From Chrysaora quinquecirrha (taxonomy: Eukaryota; Cnidaria; Scyphozoa; Semaeostomeae; Pelagiidae): 64,000 nucleotides of DNA. A program made the position numbers and the translations under genes. The number at the start of each line of letters is the position of its first letter. Position 1 is the stretch's first letter. The stretch is from the NCBI GenBank assembly GCA_014526335.1, contig JACTAT010000010.1, forward strand, positions 343,901 through 407,900, in the 5' to 3' direction. The notes beneath the pieces are model-generated. The model was not told where the DNA came from and made no database searches. It saw nothing but the letters and a program-made list of their open reading frames with translations. Positions 44,801 through 54,822 of the stretch are shown here, one piece after another.

Positions 44801-46515
44801 ACAGATTTTCGAGACATTTAAAGTTTTTCCCAAGCAGTCCCTTGACCATGCTGACTCATTCAAGACTACATAATGTTTACCGTCAAAGGAATTTCTTGCA
44901 TTGATATTACATTCTTTGCCGAATCCTTCGCATCTTTGATCTAATTGAATTTTTCTCATTTTAACTCCATGTTGTTCTGGAAGCTGCACCTTAGCCATGA
45001 ATTTCGTAATATCAGAGTTTACTGATTTTGCTGCATTTCTATGCTTAGCTGAACGAAAGTGTTGATGTGTTTCGTCAATTAGATCGGAGATGAAGAAAAC
45101 TCTATCGAGCCAATGAGTAGTGCGAAATCTTGATACACATTGCTGACAAACAATAAACATTTCAAAGTGATTATCCTTGTTAAACAATGTAACAAACTTG
45201 TTTGGCTTTGCTGTTGCAATAAACTGTTGAACTGCTTCTGCCTTCTTCATTAGCATGTCTCTTCCAGACCTTGTTTTGCACATCTGATACACTTTCCGTC
45301 ATGATATTGGTTTTGGCAATTCATCTTCCATATCCTGCATGAAATTAAGACCCTTTTGATAACTTTCCAAAAGAAAAGACATTCAAATTCTCACTTCACA
45401 TACCATATTCCCGTGAATTAACGTCTCATGCACCCAGTCAAATTTTCCTGAAGGTCATGATTCAAAGTACAGTAGCCAAGATCAACCTATTTTACTGATC
45501 CATTTCTAGCTACTAACTGATCCATTTCTAGCTTCTAACAAAAATTGTTTAGTCTGGCACAGAACTCTTTTTCAGACCAAAAGTTAAGAAGAAACATCAA
45601 GTAGAACAAATTGTCCTTCGTTGAAAATGTCTATTCTTTCACGGAATTATCATTGCTATATATTACACCATAAAAATGCATTAAATCTTCTATAGTGGAT
45701 TTGCGAGTGAAACAAATATCCACCCATTGCTTATTCAACCCCCAATACAATTAAGCACGCAAGAGTTCATAAGATAATTGATGAAAAACTATTTTGGAAC
45801 ATGTTAAGTTTTCTTTTTTCTTGGCAAAATTTTTCTGGCTACGTCAATGTTGTTCAGCACTTGCGTTTGCAAATTGCACTGTCCCTGAGTTAACATATTC
45901 TACATCGACTATATTACACAAATCTTAGAGACATGTAGAAATCTATAAGCAAAGTTGTACTTTCATCAACATGAGACATTCATTCGCTCTGGTAACCTCA
46001 CAGCAGATAGAGATCTACTCGAGAGAAGAACAGCCTACCTTATTATCTGCAGTGTGCTGTTCAAATGAGTTATTACGAAGTGGTGACAGAGGTGCAATCC
46101 CCGATACATTTTCATTTACAAATTGATATTCTTCTTCATCTGATAATTCATCTTTAATTGATTCTTCATCAATGTAAGTCTGTTAAGAGCAAGAAAATTA
46201 GTTCACACGTGGCACTTGACAAGTCAGTCTGTATATGGAGGGAGCAATCGTGGCTATTTTAGGAGAACTCAATCACTATAGCATGTTAACAACATGTATT
46301 GATCCTTTCGAGAGAAGAACAGCCTACCTTATCATCTGCAGTATGATGTTCAGATGAGTTAGTAAGAAGTGGTGCAATCCCCGGTAGATTATCATGGACG
46401 ATTTTACATTCTTCTTCATCTGATGTTCGCTCTTTGGGCTTTGACTTATTAGTATCTCCATTTTTTCTAAATCGAACGTCTTTTTCAAACTCATTATTGT
46501 CTTTGTTATTACCTT
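41827..46515 (-). pseudogene. Large transposase-like gene of unknown family, several TGA stops
   Basis: Exons at about 46513-46328, 46179-46039, 45334-43385 and 43301-41827. The protein has an acidic head, then a zinc-type KICDHCRRK (about 44790), FTPIRLFPTSAQAALKDAAK, a CSLCRKV...H...WTC motif (44310-44230), and a core with LVLFCSDFDSKGLRYLES and MGDSKHGVKLGRG that resembles a P-element/THAP-like transposase (weak). SNQCEQLFRSLKQRHG and an acidic segment follow, then CRIARWRMSQKW. TGA codons fall in frame at 45299-45301, 44308-44310 and probably 41869-41871, plus a frame change near 44750-44790. At 43385 the donor reads CAT/TTAAGC where GTAAGC is expected. I do not recognise the family with certainty. 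Confidence 0.62.
46039..46513 (-). repeat. Tandem-duplicated acidic exons with flanks
   Basis: The two 5' exons of the previous gene (ending 46328 and 46039) share SDEEE, GIAPL and HTAD-K residues. They also share the donor flank GTAGGCTGTTCTTCTCTCG, so the duplication includes intron sequence. Confidence 0.75.
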
Positions 46516-46559
46516 AAAGAGCGCGAAAGGTTGTCTGTAAACATTATTTTCCTGCAATT

Positions 46560-47970
46560 ATGCAAGTTGCATGTAACAACAACTTTAAAGCTTGGTCGTT
46601 CGCAACCACAAACCTAAAATTCCGAGCCACCATTAATTTTGGCCATGCCCCTCAGAGCTGTTGAGCCTTATGTCTAACATAACAAGTTAGCATGATGGCC
46701 TGTGTTCTGTCATCATAGGAGCAAGTTGGGCGAATGTACAGAGGCCCAAATGCAAATAAACCAAATTTCAGCCCAAAGGTGGGGTTTGGTGAAGAAAAAC
46801 CTCTTTTTCCCGCGGGCCTGTGTACAAGGCATGCCAAAAAGTTATGGTCAGTAACTATCCAGCACACAGGAATGGGAGAGCGGGGGGATTTTGCAAATAT
46901 GAATGAGAAAGTTTCCAACAATTTTTAGCCCTTTATACACACGACAGCCTCGAAACGGCACAGAGACCCTGAAAGAGGCCCATACAGGGAGACCAGAACG
47001 CTCACTCCCACTTTAACTCAAATTAGAAATGCTTTCTAATTTTCATTTCTTTTCAGTAATTTAATAGATTTGCTTAGAAATAATGTGTAAACACCATCTA
47101 TTTCGGCAGGTTTGGTGCTGGGACAGCAGCGTTTCAAAATTTAGCGGGGAGCAAGCAAAATAGATAACAGGGAGCTTCCTGATAGATAGCAATTCATGAT
47201 ATTTAATGTGTTAAGCGATTTCCTTGCCTTTATTTTTCTAGTAACATTCTTAGTCAACACAGTTGATTCCGTTATTGCTATTTCAGAAACATGCTGCTAG
47301 CTATTAACCATCTACAATATATAACACACCTCTTTTTTATTCAAAATGCAGTTTATAGTTTTCTGCGATCCGGCTTAAATACAAGCAGCCTTAAAAAGAA
47401 GAGAAGAACAATTGCTGCTTGTTTACAAACGTACTCAACAACCATACAAGAGGATTATAATCTGATATATTCAACTTAACATGTTGTACTGTCTTCCTCA
47501 TGTAAATCGCTTCTTGAGCTCTTCTTTATTGATTTTATCTTTACGTGCACGTTACCTGCTAAAAGAGAAAAGATACTCAAATAAAATCATATTGAAAAGT
47601 ATAAAACGGATCTTCTTGTACGTTTAAAAAATAAATGCATTCGGCATTCTTTGAAGATGAGACCAAATATGCTACTACCAAAGCTAATCAACTACCAAAA
47701 CAAGGTTGCTTCATAAAATCATTTCCTGCTCTAGGATGGGGGCCAATTTGAAGATTTGCGGTATTTATTATGAGGATTAATGTCCCTACTACAGTACCCA
47801 GAGTACCAAGAGAAGGGTTTTAATGTCGTGGGCTTCTAATTTTGATGTTGTTTCTTTCTAAAAGTAGGCTCAACTATGAGTTGTTATAAGAAAATCATCC
47901 CTTGTACATACAGTATCTGAACCTACGAAGGTAAGATAGAGGTTAACGATCAAACGGGCCACATTCTTAC
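46560..47970. other. No gene recognised
   Basis: No coding region with recognisable homology. A frame at 46652-46921 is open but has no family signature. Otherwise AT-rich spacer. Confidence 0.4.
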
Positions 47971-48067
47971 CTGGCGAGAAAAGGTTGACCAGTCTTTTCT
48001 TTAGCTCTCCTATACCTTCAGCCGCATGCGCTTCTCCAACCTGAACAATCACATTGATCTTTTCCAT
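47971..48067 (-). CDS. Possible first coding exon, unknown gene
   Basis: An ATG with a strong context (A at -3, G at +4) at 48067 opens MEKINVIVQVGEAHAAEGIG and ends at TTCTCGCCAG/GTAAGAATG, a near-consensus donor. The 97-bp exon would splice leftward. No downstream exon was identified and no family recognised, so it may be fortuitous. Confidence 0.3.
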
Positions 48068-48337
48068 CCTTGTTGTATTTCACATCATGGAGTAAGAGTT
48101 TCAGCTTAACTTTAATTTATTTCCAGCAAGTTTTCACAAAGAAAACGAAACTATCTATCCTGTTTGCAGCACACCGATCATTTTGCTCTCACCTGCAGTT
48201 GTACATGCCCGACTTTCCGATTTATACCGCAAGGAATCGATCCTTGAAAATGGGCGTTTCTTATTCATAACGATGTGTCAAAAGCGTAATCATGAAGAGA
48301 TGTCTGAATGTCTAAAGCAAATGTCAAGAAGATATGG

Positions 48338-48634
48338 GGCTATCCTGAAAACATGGAAAGTGGAATACTGGAATTCTGGATTGGTGTTCCAGTTAATACT
48401 GGAATGATATTCCAGTATTCCATGGTTTTCGCGCATTTAACAACGATTTGTGAACAGGATGGTCAACAACTTTGTGTGAGTTCTGTAAAGATAAAAGTAA
48501 CAAAGAGCTGAGATTTTCTGGCAAACATGGGCTACATTTTTTACCTCCGCAGAGGAAATGTAGACTAGTAAACGAAAAAAATGAGAACTGATATTCCATT
48601 CCAGTATTCTACATTCCATGTTTTCTAGATAGCC
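48338..48634. mobile_element. 297-bp MULE-derived MITE sharing the 9.75-kb element's terminus
   Basis: Ends GGCTATCCTGAAAACATGGA and its near-complement at 48634 (CCATGTTTTCTAGATAGCC) are flanked by GAAGATATGG and GAATATATGG, a 10-bp duplication with one mismatch. The interior is built of GGAATACTGGAATTCTGG-type repeats. Terminus and duplication match the MULE at 12431-22182, making it a likely non-autonomous relative. Confidence 0.75.
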
Positions 48635-48954
48635 GAATATATGGCGCCAAGAAGCAAAGCAAACCAAATAGGTCTAGCTTTCTTCCACTCATTTGTTTTC
48701 ATTAAAATATTCACTTTTTTATTCATTCATGTTGGCTCGAAACCATGCCACTTCTATTACAACTTCTATCATTAGGTGGTAAGTGCTACCCGACTTTTTT
48801 TCCAACGAGAACTAATAACCGTTAATCTGAGACAACTAGAAACAGCTCGTCAAAGTTTCGCGTTTTATGTGATCGATATAAGACAAATGAGCACATTACT
48901 CACAGTCCTGATGAAGTCAAAATAGAACAGTAAAATAGCATCATTATGGGACGG

Positions 48955-49320
48955 CAGATTGAGCGCTGTCGCAAAATTGTTCGCGCGGAAACAGGGTTAG
49001 CGGTTATGCTGTGATGCAAAAAGTAAATTTCTATCATTGCAAAAAGCGATTAACATTGAAACGACAATTGAACGCAGGTGGCACTTTTGCCATGATGTGG
49101 TGAAATTAGCAAAGACTTTGCGACAAAGTTGGAAATGCAGTTGTGATATGACGCAAAAAGTGTGTTATAATAGAAATTGAAATGGGAGACAGCTAGAACA
49201 ATTCTCATTATGTGATGAAAACTGGGTAAAATTGACAAAATTTTTGTGACACTGGTGACGACGCTGTTGTGATGTAATGCTAAAAGTGACTTACAGATAT
49301 CGACAATTGATATAACTTGC
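48955..49320. repeat. Degenerate tandem repeat, unit about 125-135 bp
   Basis: Three anchors of the form GTTGTGATGYRATGCAAAAAGTG occur near 49005, 49139 and 49271, with related spacer words (GACAATTG, GTGATGAAA, AAATTGACAAA). Strongly diverged, so the unit length is approximate. Confidence 0.45.
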
Positions 49321-49559
49321 AGAAAAAGTTAGATATTCTAGAACGAGATAGAAAAAAAATGAGGTTAAATACCTTTGTCCCAAAAACTAGTAATATTAGA
49401 AGGTTTCTCTCTGGACCCTATAAAAAAATGTGGTTAGTTTATTTCCTTTCTCAGGACAAAGGTGGGGTCGGAAATTTCACTATGCATGACCACCCCTGAA
49501 CATTGTATTCAAACAGTCCAGAATGTGATATGAAAGCAGTTTTTGACTGAGAATATGGA

Positions 49560-51568
49560 TTCATGGCAACCTGATGGTATCCCGACAGAAGATCGAGAGT
49601 AGTAAAGTATACTTAGATCCCGCGAGTGCATCTAGGGAATCGTCGATTCGAAGGAATGGATAGCTATTCTTCCTAGTGACTGCATTCAAGTTTCGATAAT
49701 CAAAGCAAAATCTAGTCTTATCATCCTGCTTTCTTGCCAAGAATTTTGATGCTCTAGAAGATCAGGACTCTAAACGGACTTCAATTGTGCAACAAGGCTG
49801 TCTTTTTCGACCTTACTAGATGATATAGCATGCATGGCAGAAGTGTTCTGATCAAAGGCAGAATTGGGTAGATTATCATCTGGCTGGAGTTCTGTGAACG
49901 TTGCAATTTCAGAGCCTCGATGAAGGATGGCAGGCTCATGAGAGGGATTCAACAATCGAAACAAGACAATTTCTTCAGCAGTTGGAGATGAGAGTGAGGC
50001 AGCACCAAATGGAGGAAAGCGAGCAGTGAGATGGCCATTGCTTTCAAGAAGACTGGTAAGAGCACGCGATGGTAGATTGGCAAGACTTGGGATGATTGTT
50101 TTAGAACGAGGTTTTTTAATTTGCGTCGAGGCAACTAAGACAAAGCATAGTTGTGGTGTTGAATTTCCTGCAGCGGATGAAACTGTTTTCCCCTGAGAAA
50201 AAGTGACAATTTGGCCAGAAGCATCTATCACAGCACCATTTTCATGAGGAAACTCACGACCAAAGACAACAACGCAAGCGAGGCTAGGAATAATAGATAC
50301 TCTACATTCATACTGATAATTACCTATGTCAATAGGAAAAGCGATGACAATTCCGAGACTTTTGAGCCTTTACGTTGGTGAACCTTTTTTTTTGAATGAA
50401 GTGCCAGGCACGTTATCCTGTGGTACAGACCGGGGTTAAATTTTATTGTCCACCTCTGGGGTCTTTAGTTCCCCCTGCGAGGCTCTGGACCATTTAAATT
50501 TTGCGAGTTTGTAGGCTGCATTCGATACTCCGCAAAAGGTCTGTTGGACTGAGAATGGGGGTTTCGCCGAAAATCTTGAAAACCAGACTAAAATTGTGGT
50601 ATAACTCAATTTCTCTCACCGTCGCAATAGTGAGCCATGTGACCAACACGACAAGAATTGCAAATAGGTTGCCTATCGGAAGCACGAAGGTTTTGCCCCC
50701 TGACTTTATTAGATCTTGGAAATGTGGGTCTATCGTTTTGGGGGAAACAAGGACTATTTTCTAGGCGTTGATCCATTGCTGCAATGAGAATTAGATCAGA
50801 TCTCAAATTCCGAAGGCCGTAAGAACCTTCACATGGCATATTAAAATCACAACCAGGCATAAGGTTGTTGGCTGAAATGACAGCATTGATTGGCTGGTTT
50901 AAGGATTGAGTAATTTTGTTGTCTGGCCCAGCTAGTGCAAGCAAAAGATTAACTTGGCCTTCGAGTTCTTTTATGCTCTTTTCCTTTAAAAAGGTGTCTG
51001 AAATTGTTCGACTAAAACACTTTGAAATATTGCCACGGAGGCGCGCAGGGTTTTCTGCGTTAGTGAAATTTGTTGGCTTGTTCAAAACAACGTGATTTTT
51101 AATTTCAGGATTAAGGCCATTTATAAAAATAATCATCATTTCAACACCGGTTCATTTTAAACGTTGACATTTCTTAATTCAGTATAGACTACAAGGGGTT
51201 CCTGTTCATATTGTTCCGAGCATAAAGTTCTTGTCTGATTAGAAACTGGAGATCTTTATTCTCAAATCTGTTTTTCAAAGCTTGAAGCAAATTTTCGAAA
51301 TTTCCTGTAGCTTCATCTGGTAACGTCTAAAAGCAGGCCAAAGCAACACTGCAGTAACACTCAACAACAGGGAGAGAGCAACTAGTTTCATTGCGTTGCA
51401 TCAATTATAAAACCTCCCAAGTGTAAAAAATTTATCAATCCATTCGTTGACAACCTCAGTGGACATGGGTTGCTTAAAAATCCCCGATTGAGCATTACCC
51501 TCTAGAGCAGCTTGCATAGCAGTTGCACGCATTTGCAGGTCGTCTATAGTGGCTTCAATTACTTTCAT
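49560..51568 (-). pseudogene. Ty3/Gypsy gag, protease-region and RT start, decayed
   Basis: A gag ATG at 51568 begins MKVIEATIDDLQMRATAMQA. Capsid-like VALSLLLSVTAVLLWPAF follows after a stop. The gag C-terminus (51139-50606) ends in a knuckle CNSCRVGHMAHYC, whose Cys-His spacing is three rather than the usual four. A protease/linker block (50290-49770) includes VVVFGREF and LLNPSHEPAILHRGSEIATF. The reading then reaches an RT palm start with NSYPFLRIDDSLDALAGSKY (about 49615-49670) and is lost by 49560. Truncated before the RT catalytic motif. No flanking LTR recognised. Dead copy. Confidence 0.74.
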
Positions 51569-51707
51569 TGTTTAACCTCATACGTGCAGATTAATAAACC
51601 AATTGAATATATAAATACGAGACTAAAATGATGCAAGAATAGCGAAGGACGACTTTCACGGGCAGTAAAAAAAATACATGAAATCAATCAAGGGGAATCT
51701 CAAGTTG

Positions 51708-52636
51708 GGCTGGCTACTTTATTGGGGGTCTATTATAGGTTTCCGGCTTCGCGGCTTCGACCCCTATTTTGAGTGCGGTTTACGAATTTGGCAATGATTT
51801 TGCTACGGTTTGCGGCTTCAGAAAAAGATGCGTCTTGCGTCTTTCGTTGCGTTTTGGCCTCGGTTTACGGCTTTGTGAATACGGCTGCGGCTTTTTACCG
51901 AATAAACGGCCAGCGGCTATATTCTGAATTTCACAATAGTGGGGGCTAAAAAGGGCTCTGTGCCGCTAGAAAATGTAATAGGTGAGTACAGTAACCAGGG
52001 AAGTAACCAAGTAACCGGATTAATGTCGATTGACAAGCTAATGTTAATGAGGAGGAGTGGAAGTTTAAACAATAGCTGTTAAAATAGCGGCCGCGGCTTG
52101 GCGATTAATTTCATCGCGGATTGCGGCTTTGAGCTAAATTTTTTGCGGTTTCGCGGCTTCTGGACCCCCTATAATAGGCCCCCTTTATTGCACTGTTTAG
52201 TGCAATGAAGTAGTCAAGTGGCTTTTTGTCCAGAAGGTCACTGGTTCGAATCCAAGTCAAGGCAATTATAACAATTGTGGTGTTATATTCTCAACCTTGT
52301 GAGAATAAGTCAGAGAAATACGATAGGACAACTGCATGCTATGATTGCATAAATATAACCGAACAGAACCATCCTAAAACTACAACAACAACCTAATTAA
52401 ATAACATTAAAGATTAATACAATCGGTCTTGGCTGCACAGGCAGTCCATATCCAGTTCATCGCATTTACACTATTTTCACAATATTACATGTGGTAGCCC
52501 ACTTGCGATGAATATATATCATGTGTCAGCATATGTCCAGTGCAATATATGTTCTATGCTGTGATGAAGGCTTAAAGCCGAAACACAAAGAAACATTTTG
52601 GCTGTGGAGGGGACTTGTGGCTCGAAAGACCTCAAG
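51708..52636 (+). repeat. tRNA-derived SINE, copy 1 (split by a MITE)
   Basis: Head GGCTGGCTACTTTATTG is cut by the MITE at 51725-52182 and resumes at 52183. An A-box-like TAGTCAAGTGG and a B box GGTTCGAATCC (about 52250) give an internal pol III promoter. The tail shares GAATATATATCATGTGTCAGC with copy 2. About 470 bp without the MITE. Confidence 0.72.
51725..52182. mobile_element. 458-bp MITE with 8-bp duplication in the SINE head
   Basis: The termini GGGGTCTATTATAGG and CCTATAATAGGCCCC are inverted. CTTTATTG occurs at 51717-51724 and 52183-52190. The interior is rich in GCGGCTT and GCGGTTT words. The duplication length suggests hAT. Confidence 0.85.
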
Positions 52637-52639
52637 TTA

Positions 52640-53218
52640 GAGCCCGTTTACACGAACCCGGGTTGGCTCTCAACCCGGGGCAGCTCTTTGCTTCATAAAA
52701 TTATTTGTGCGTGTATACAAACCAGGGGTGGCTTCTTCCGCAGCTGGCAGACTCGGCCCCGGGTCAGCTAGCTGTTCCTCGCATGCGTTGGGGTCTGAAA
52801 CCCAGGTGCCAAATTGTATGTGTAAATCAACATTTTTATAGTTCATTTGGACTTCATAATCTTTCAGACATTTCACAAGGTGCTCCACCATCTTACTTGT
52901 CCACTGCCACCAATTTTTCTGTCGCTTGGCTTCGTTGTCGCCATATTGTTGATATAAAAAAACAGAATAACGCATGCGCTGAATTTTTGGCGCGGAAAAT
53001 GAACCCGGGTTGAGTCGACCCGCCTTCACATGGAAAAAGTTTATAAAAAGGTAACCCATTTACAAGGGTCAACCCTACCCTCGAGAAGGGTTACCCGCCT
53101 AGGCGGGTTGACCCGGGTTGACTGCTATGTTCATGTAAACGCTTGAAGAGATTTGACTGGAGAAGGGCTGACCCTCTGAGGCGGGTTGCAGTCAACCCGG
53201 GCTCGTGTAAACAGGCCC
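52640..53218. mobile_element. 579-bp PIF/Harbinger-like MITE carrying a Myb-like fragment
   Basis: Inverted ends GAGCCCGTTTACACGAACCC and GGGCCTGTTTACACGAGCCC (right end read on minus) are flanked by TTA at 52637-52639 and 53219-53221, as for PIF/Harbinger. A minus-strand frame across the element (53059-52670) contains WTSKMVEHLVKCLKDYEVQM, similar to the Myb/SANT-like DNA-binding protein of Harbinger elements, so it looks like an internally deleted derivative rather than a gene. Confidence 0.8.
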
Positions 53219-53221
53219 TTA

Positions 53222-53380
53222 GGCTGGTTACTTCATTGCACTCTTTAGTGCAACGGAGTAGTCAACTGGCTTGTTGTCCAGAAGGTCACTGGTTCGAATC
53301 CCGGTCAAGGCAATTATAACAATTGGGGTAGCCCATTTATGAATATATATCATGTGTCAGCGTATGTCGAGTTCACTAAA
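53222..53380 (+). repeat. tRNA-derived SINE, copy 2
   Basis: GGCTGGTTACTTCATTGCAC starts the copy. An A-box-like TAGTCAACTGG and the B box GGTTCGAATCC (about 53293) follow, then a shorter tail with GAATATATATCATGTGTCAGC. It is head-to-tail with copy 1, separated by the Harbinger-like MITE. Confidence 0.75.
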
Positions 53381-54700
53381 TGAAATCACTCAATGCACAA
53401 ATATACGTGAATATGAATATCAGCGCTCTTGAAACAAATTATTCGTGCTATACAAACAGCGTTCCTTCAATATCAAATAGAATCTATTCTCTGAGAATTG
53501 CTCTGTTCTTCAAAGTAAAACAACGATACTGCTGCTTTGATCTCACGTGAGATTAAGATTACGAATGATAACGATAACACAACGTTCGACAAATAGTTTA
53601 ATCGTTAAAAAAGTTTTGGTCATAGTTGAAAAAATAGAAGGAACGCTCAATCATCACGAGAAATAAAATAGCTGAGAAAAAGGTTTATTTCCTCTCTAGA
53701 AGTCGACTTTTAAAATTTTTGGCAAGTCTACCTCAACTTTATAAACCTCATATTAAGACCCTATGCTGCTGTTGGCAATTTTTTGAAGTTGCATAAAACA
53801 ATCTGTTGAAAATAACAATTTATGCCGCAGAAGATTAAGAAGAAAAAGGCTGGTAGAAAAATTCACAGAGAAGCGTATGGTTATTTTGTCTAACTTTACG
53901 AGTCCTGGTTCTGAAGTTATAGCAAAAGATTAGGAGTGAAATGCTCCTCGAAATCAACAAGGATGTCAACGGAGGCCCCACCTGGCCGCGGTACAAGGTA
54001 TACTTCTTCTGATTTTGATTTCCATCGTTTCATTTTAATGCCTTCCCATGAGTCAGTCACGTGTGGTTCAATACAGAAGCTTGACCAATCAGCTTACTTG
54101 CTTGATGTTGTTTCGAAGATTCGATCCCTACACATCTTTTTTATAGGAAACTGCATATAAGAAACTCAACTCTCAGAATGCCAAAAAATTAAGAAATTCC
54201 AGTACTGGGAAAATATAACTTAAGAAACTATTTATTTTTAACAAAGGAAATCCTTGACATATTCTACTTTATCTCACTTGTTTCCTGTGTCATATTACCC
54301 GGAATGTACTTTAACAAAGTCTAAACATCGGAAAGTTTTCAAATAGTACTGGTTTGAGAAGTTCACGGGGGCGCAGTTAGTGAACATGAAGATTGTTATG
54401 GAGCCTTTAAGAAACTCGTAAGAAACTCCGCTTATTCAAAATCTGATAATTTAAGAAACTTTCAGTACTGGCCCAGATTCCTTTTTTCTTGTAAAAAAAT
54501 ACGTGGAAGTCAAAAATAAAGCCAGATGAAAGGGCCTAACTTCCTAAATTCCCGTTCAGCTTCGGCAAAAAACGTGTTTCAAAATTTCAGTTGGGATGGA
54601 CGGCACTTTTCTCCTTCGTCTTATTGCTGCGGCAATGTTACTGTCATCCCGTGGGGTTCAGCCGGTACAGCAATATACCCACTCTAATTCTACGCTTTGT
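53381..54700. other. No gene recognised
   Basis: AT-rich stretch without a supported coding region. AAGAAACT-type words recur at 54165-54470, possibly a diverged repeat. Confidence 0.4.
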
Positions 54701-54707
54701 TCAATGT

Positions 54708-54822
54708 GTCACTGGCTTGTTCCGCTTGTTACTGGCCTGTTCCTTGCTTGTTCCGCTTGTTACTGGCCTGTTCCTCACTTGTTCCGCTTGTTAATGGCTT
54801 GTTCCGCTCGTTCCGTGTTTTA
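54708..54822 (+). repeat. 31-bp minisatellite with TTGTTCC core
   Basis: About 3.5 units of CTTGTTCCGCTTGTTACTGG plus CCTGTTCCTTG (31 bp). Unit length and the three TGTTCC blocks per unit equal those of the MULE terminal minisatellite. The short reading frames here are repeat artefacts. Confidence 0.75.

Noticed and set aside
37310..45301. In-frame TGA codons as evidence of UGA recoding (selenocysteine or a variant code)
   Set aside because: Other genes use TGA normally, no selenocysteine insertion element is evident, and the same genes also carry frame slips; decay is simpler.
46652..46921. 89-codon minus frame as a gene
   Set aside because: No family signature, no splice or regulatory context, and a comparable frame exists on the opposite strand.
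48325..48654. CAAGAAG as a 7-bp target duplication for the MITE near 48.3-48.65 kb
   Set aside because: The 10-bp pair GAAGATATGG/GAATATATGG abuts the GGCTATC termini directly and fits the MULE-type length; CAAGAAG lies outside it asymmetrically.
52670..53059. 129-codon frame as a host gene
   Set aside because: It lies wholly within a TTA-flanked MITE and covers only a Myb-like fragment of a Harbinger-type protein.
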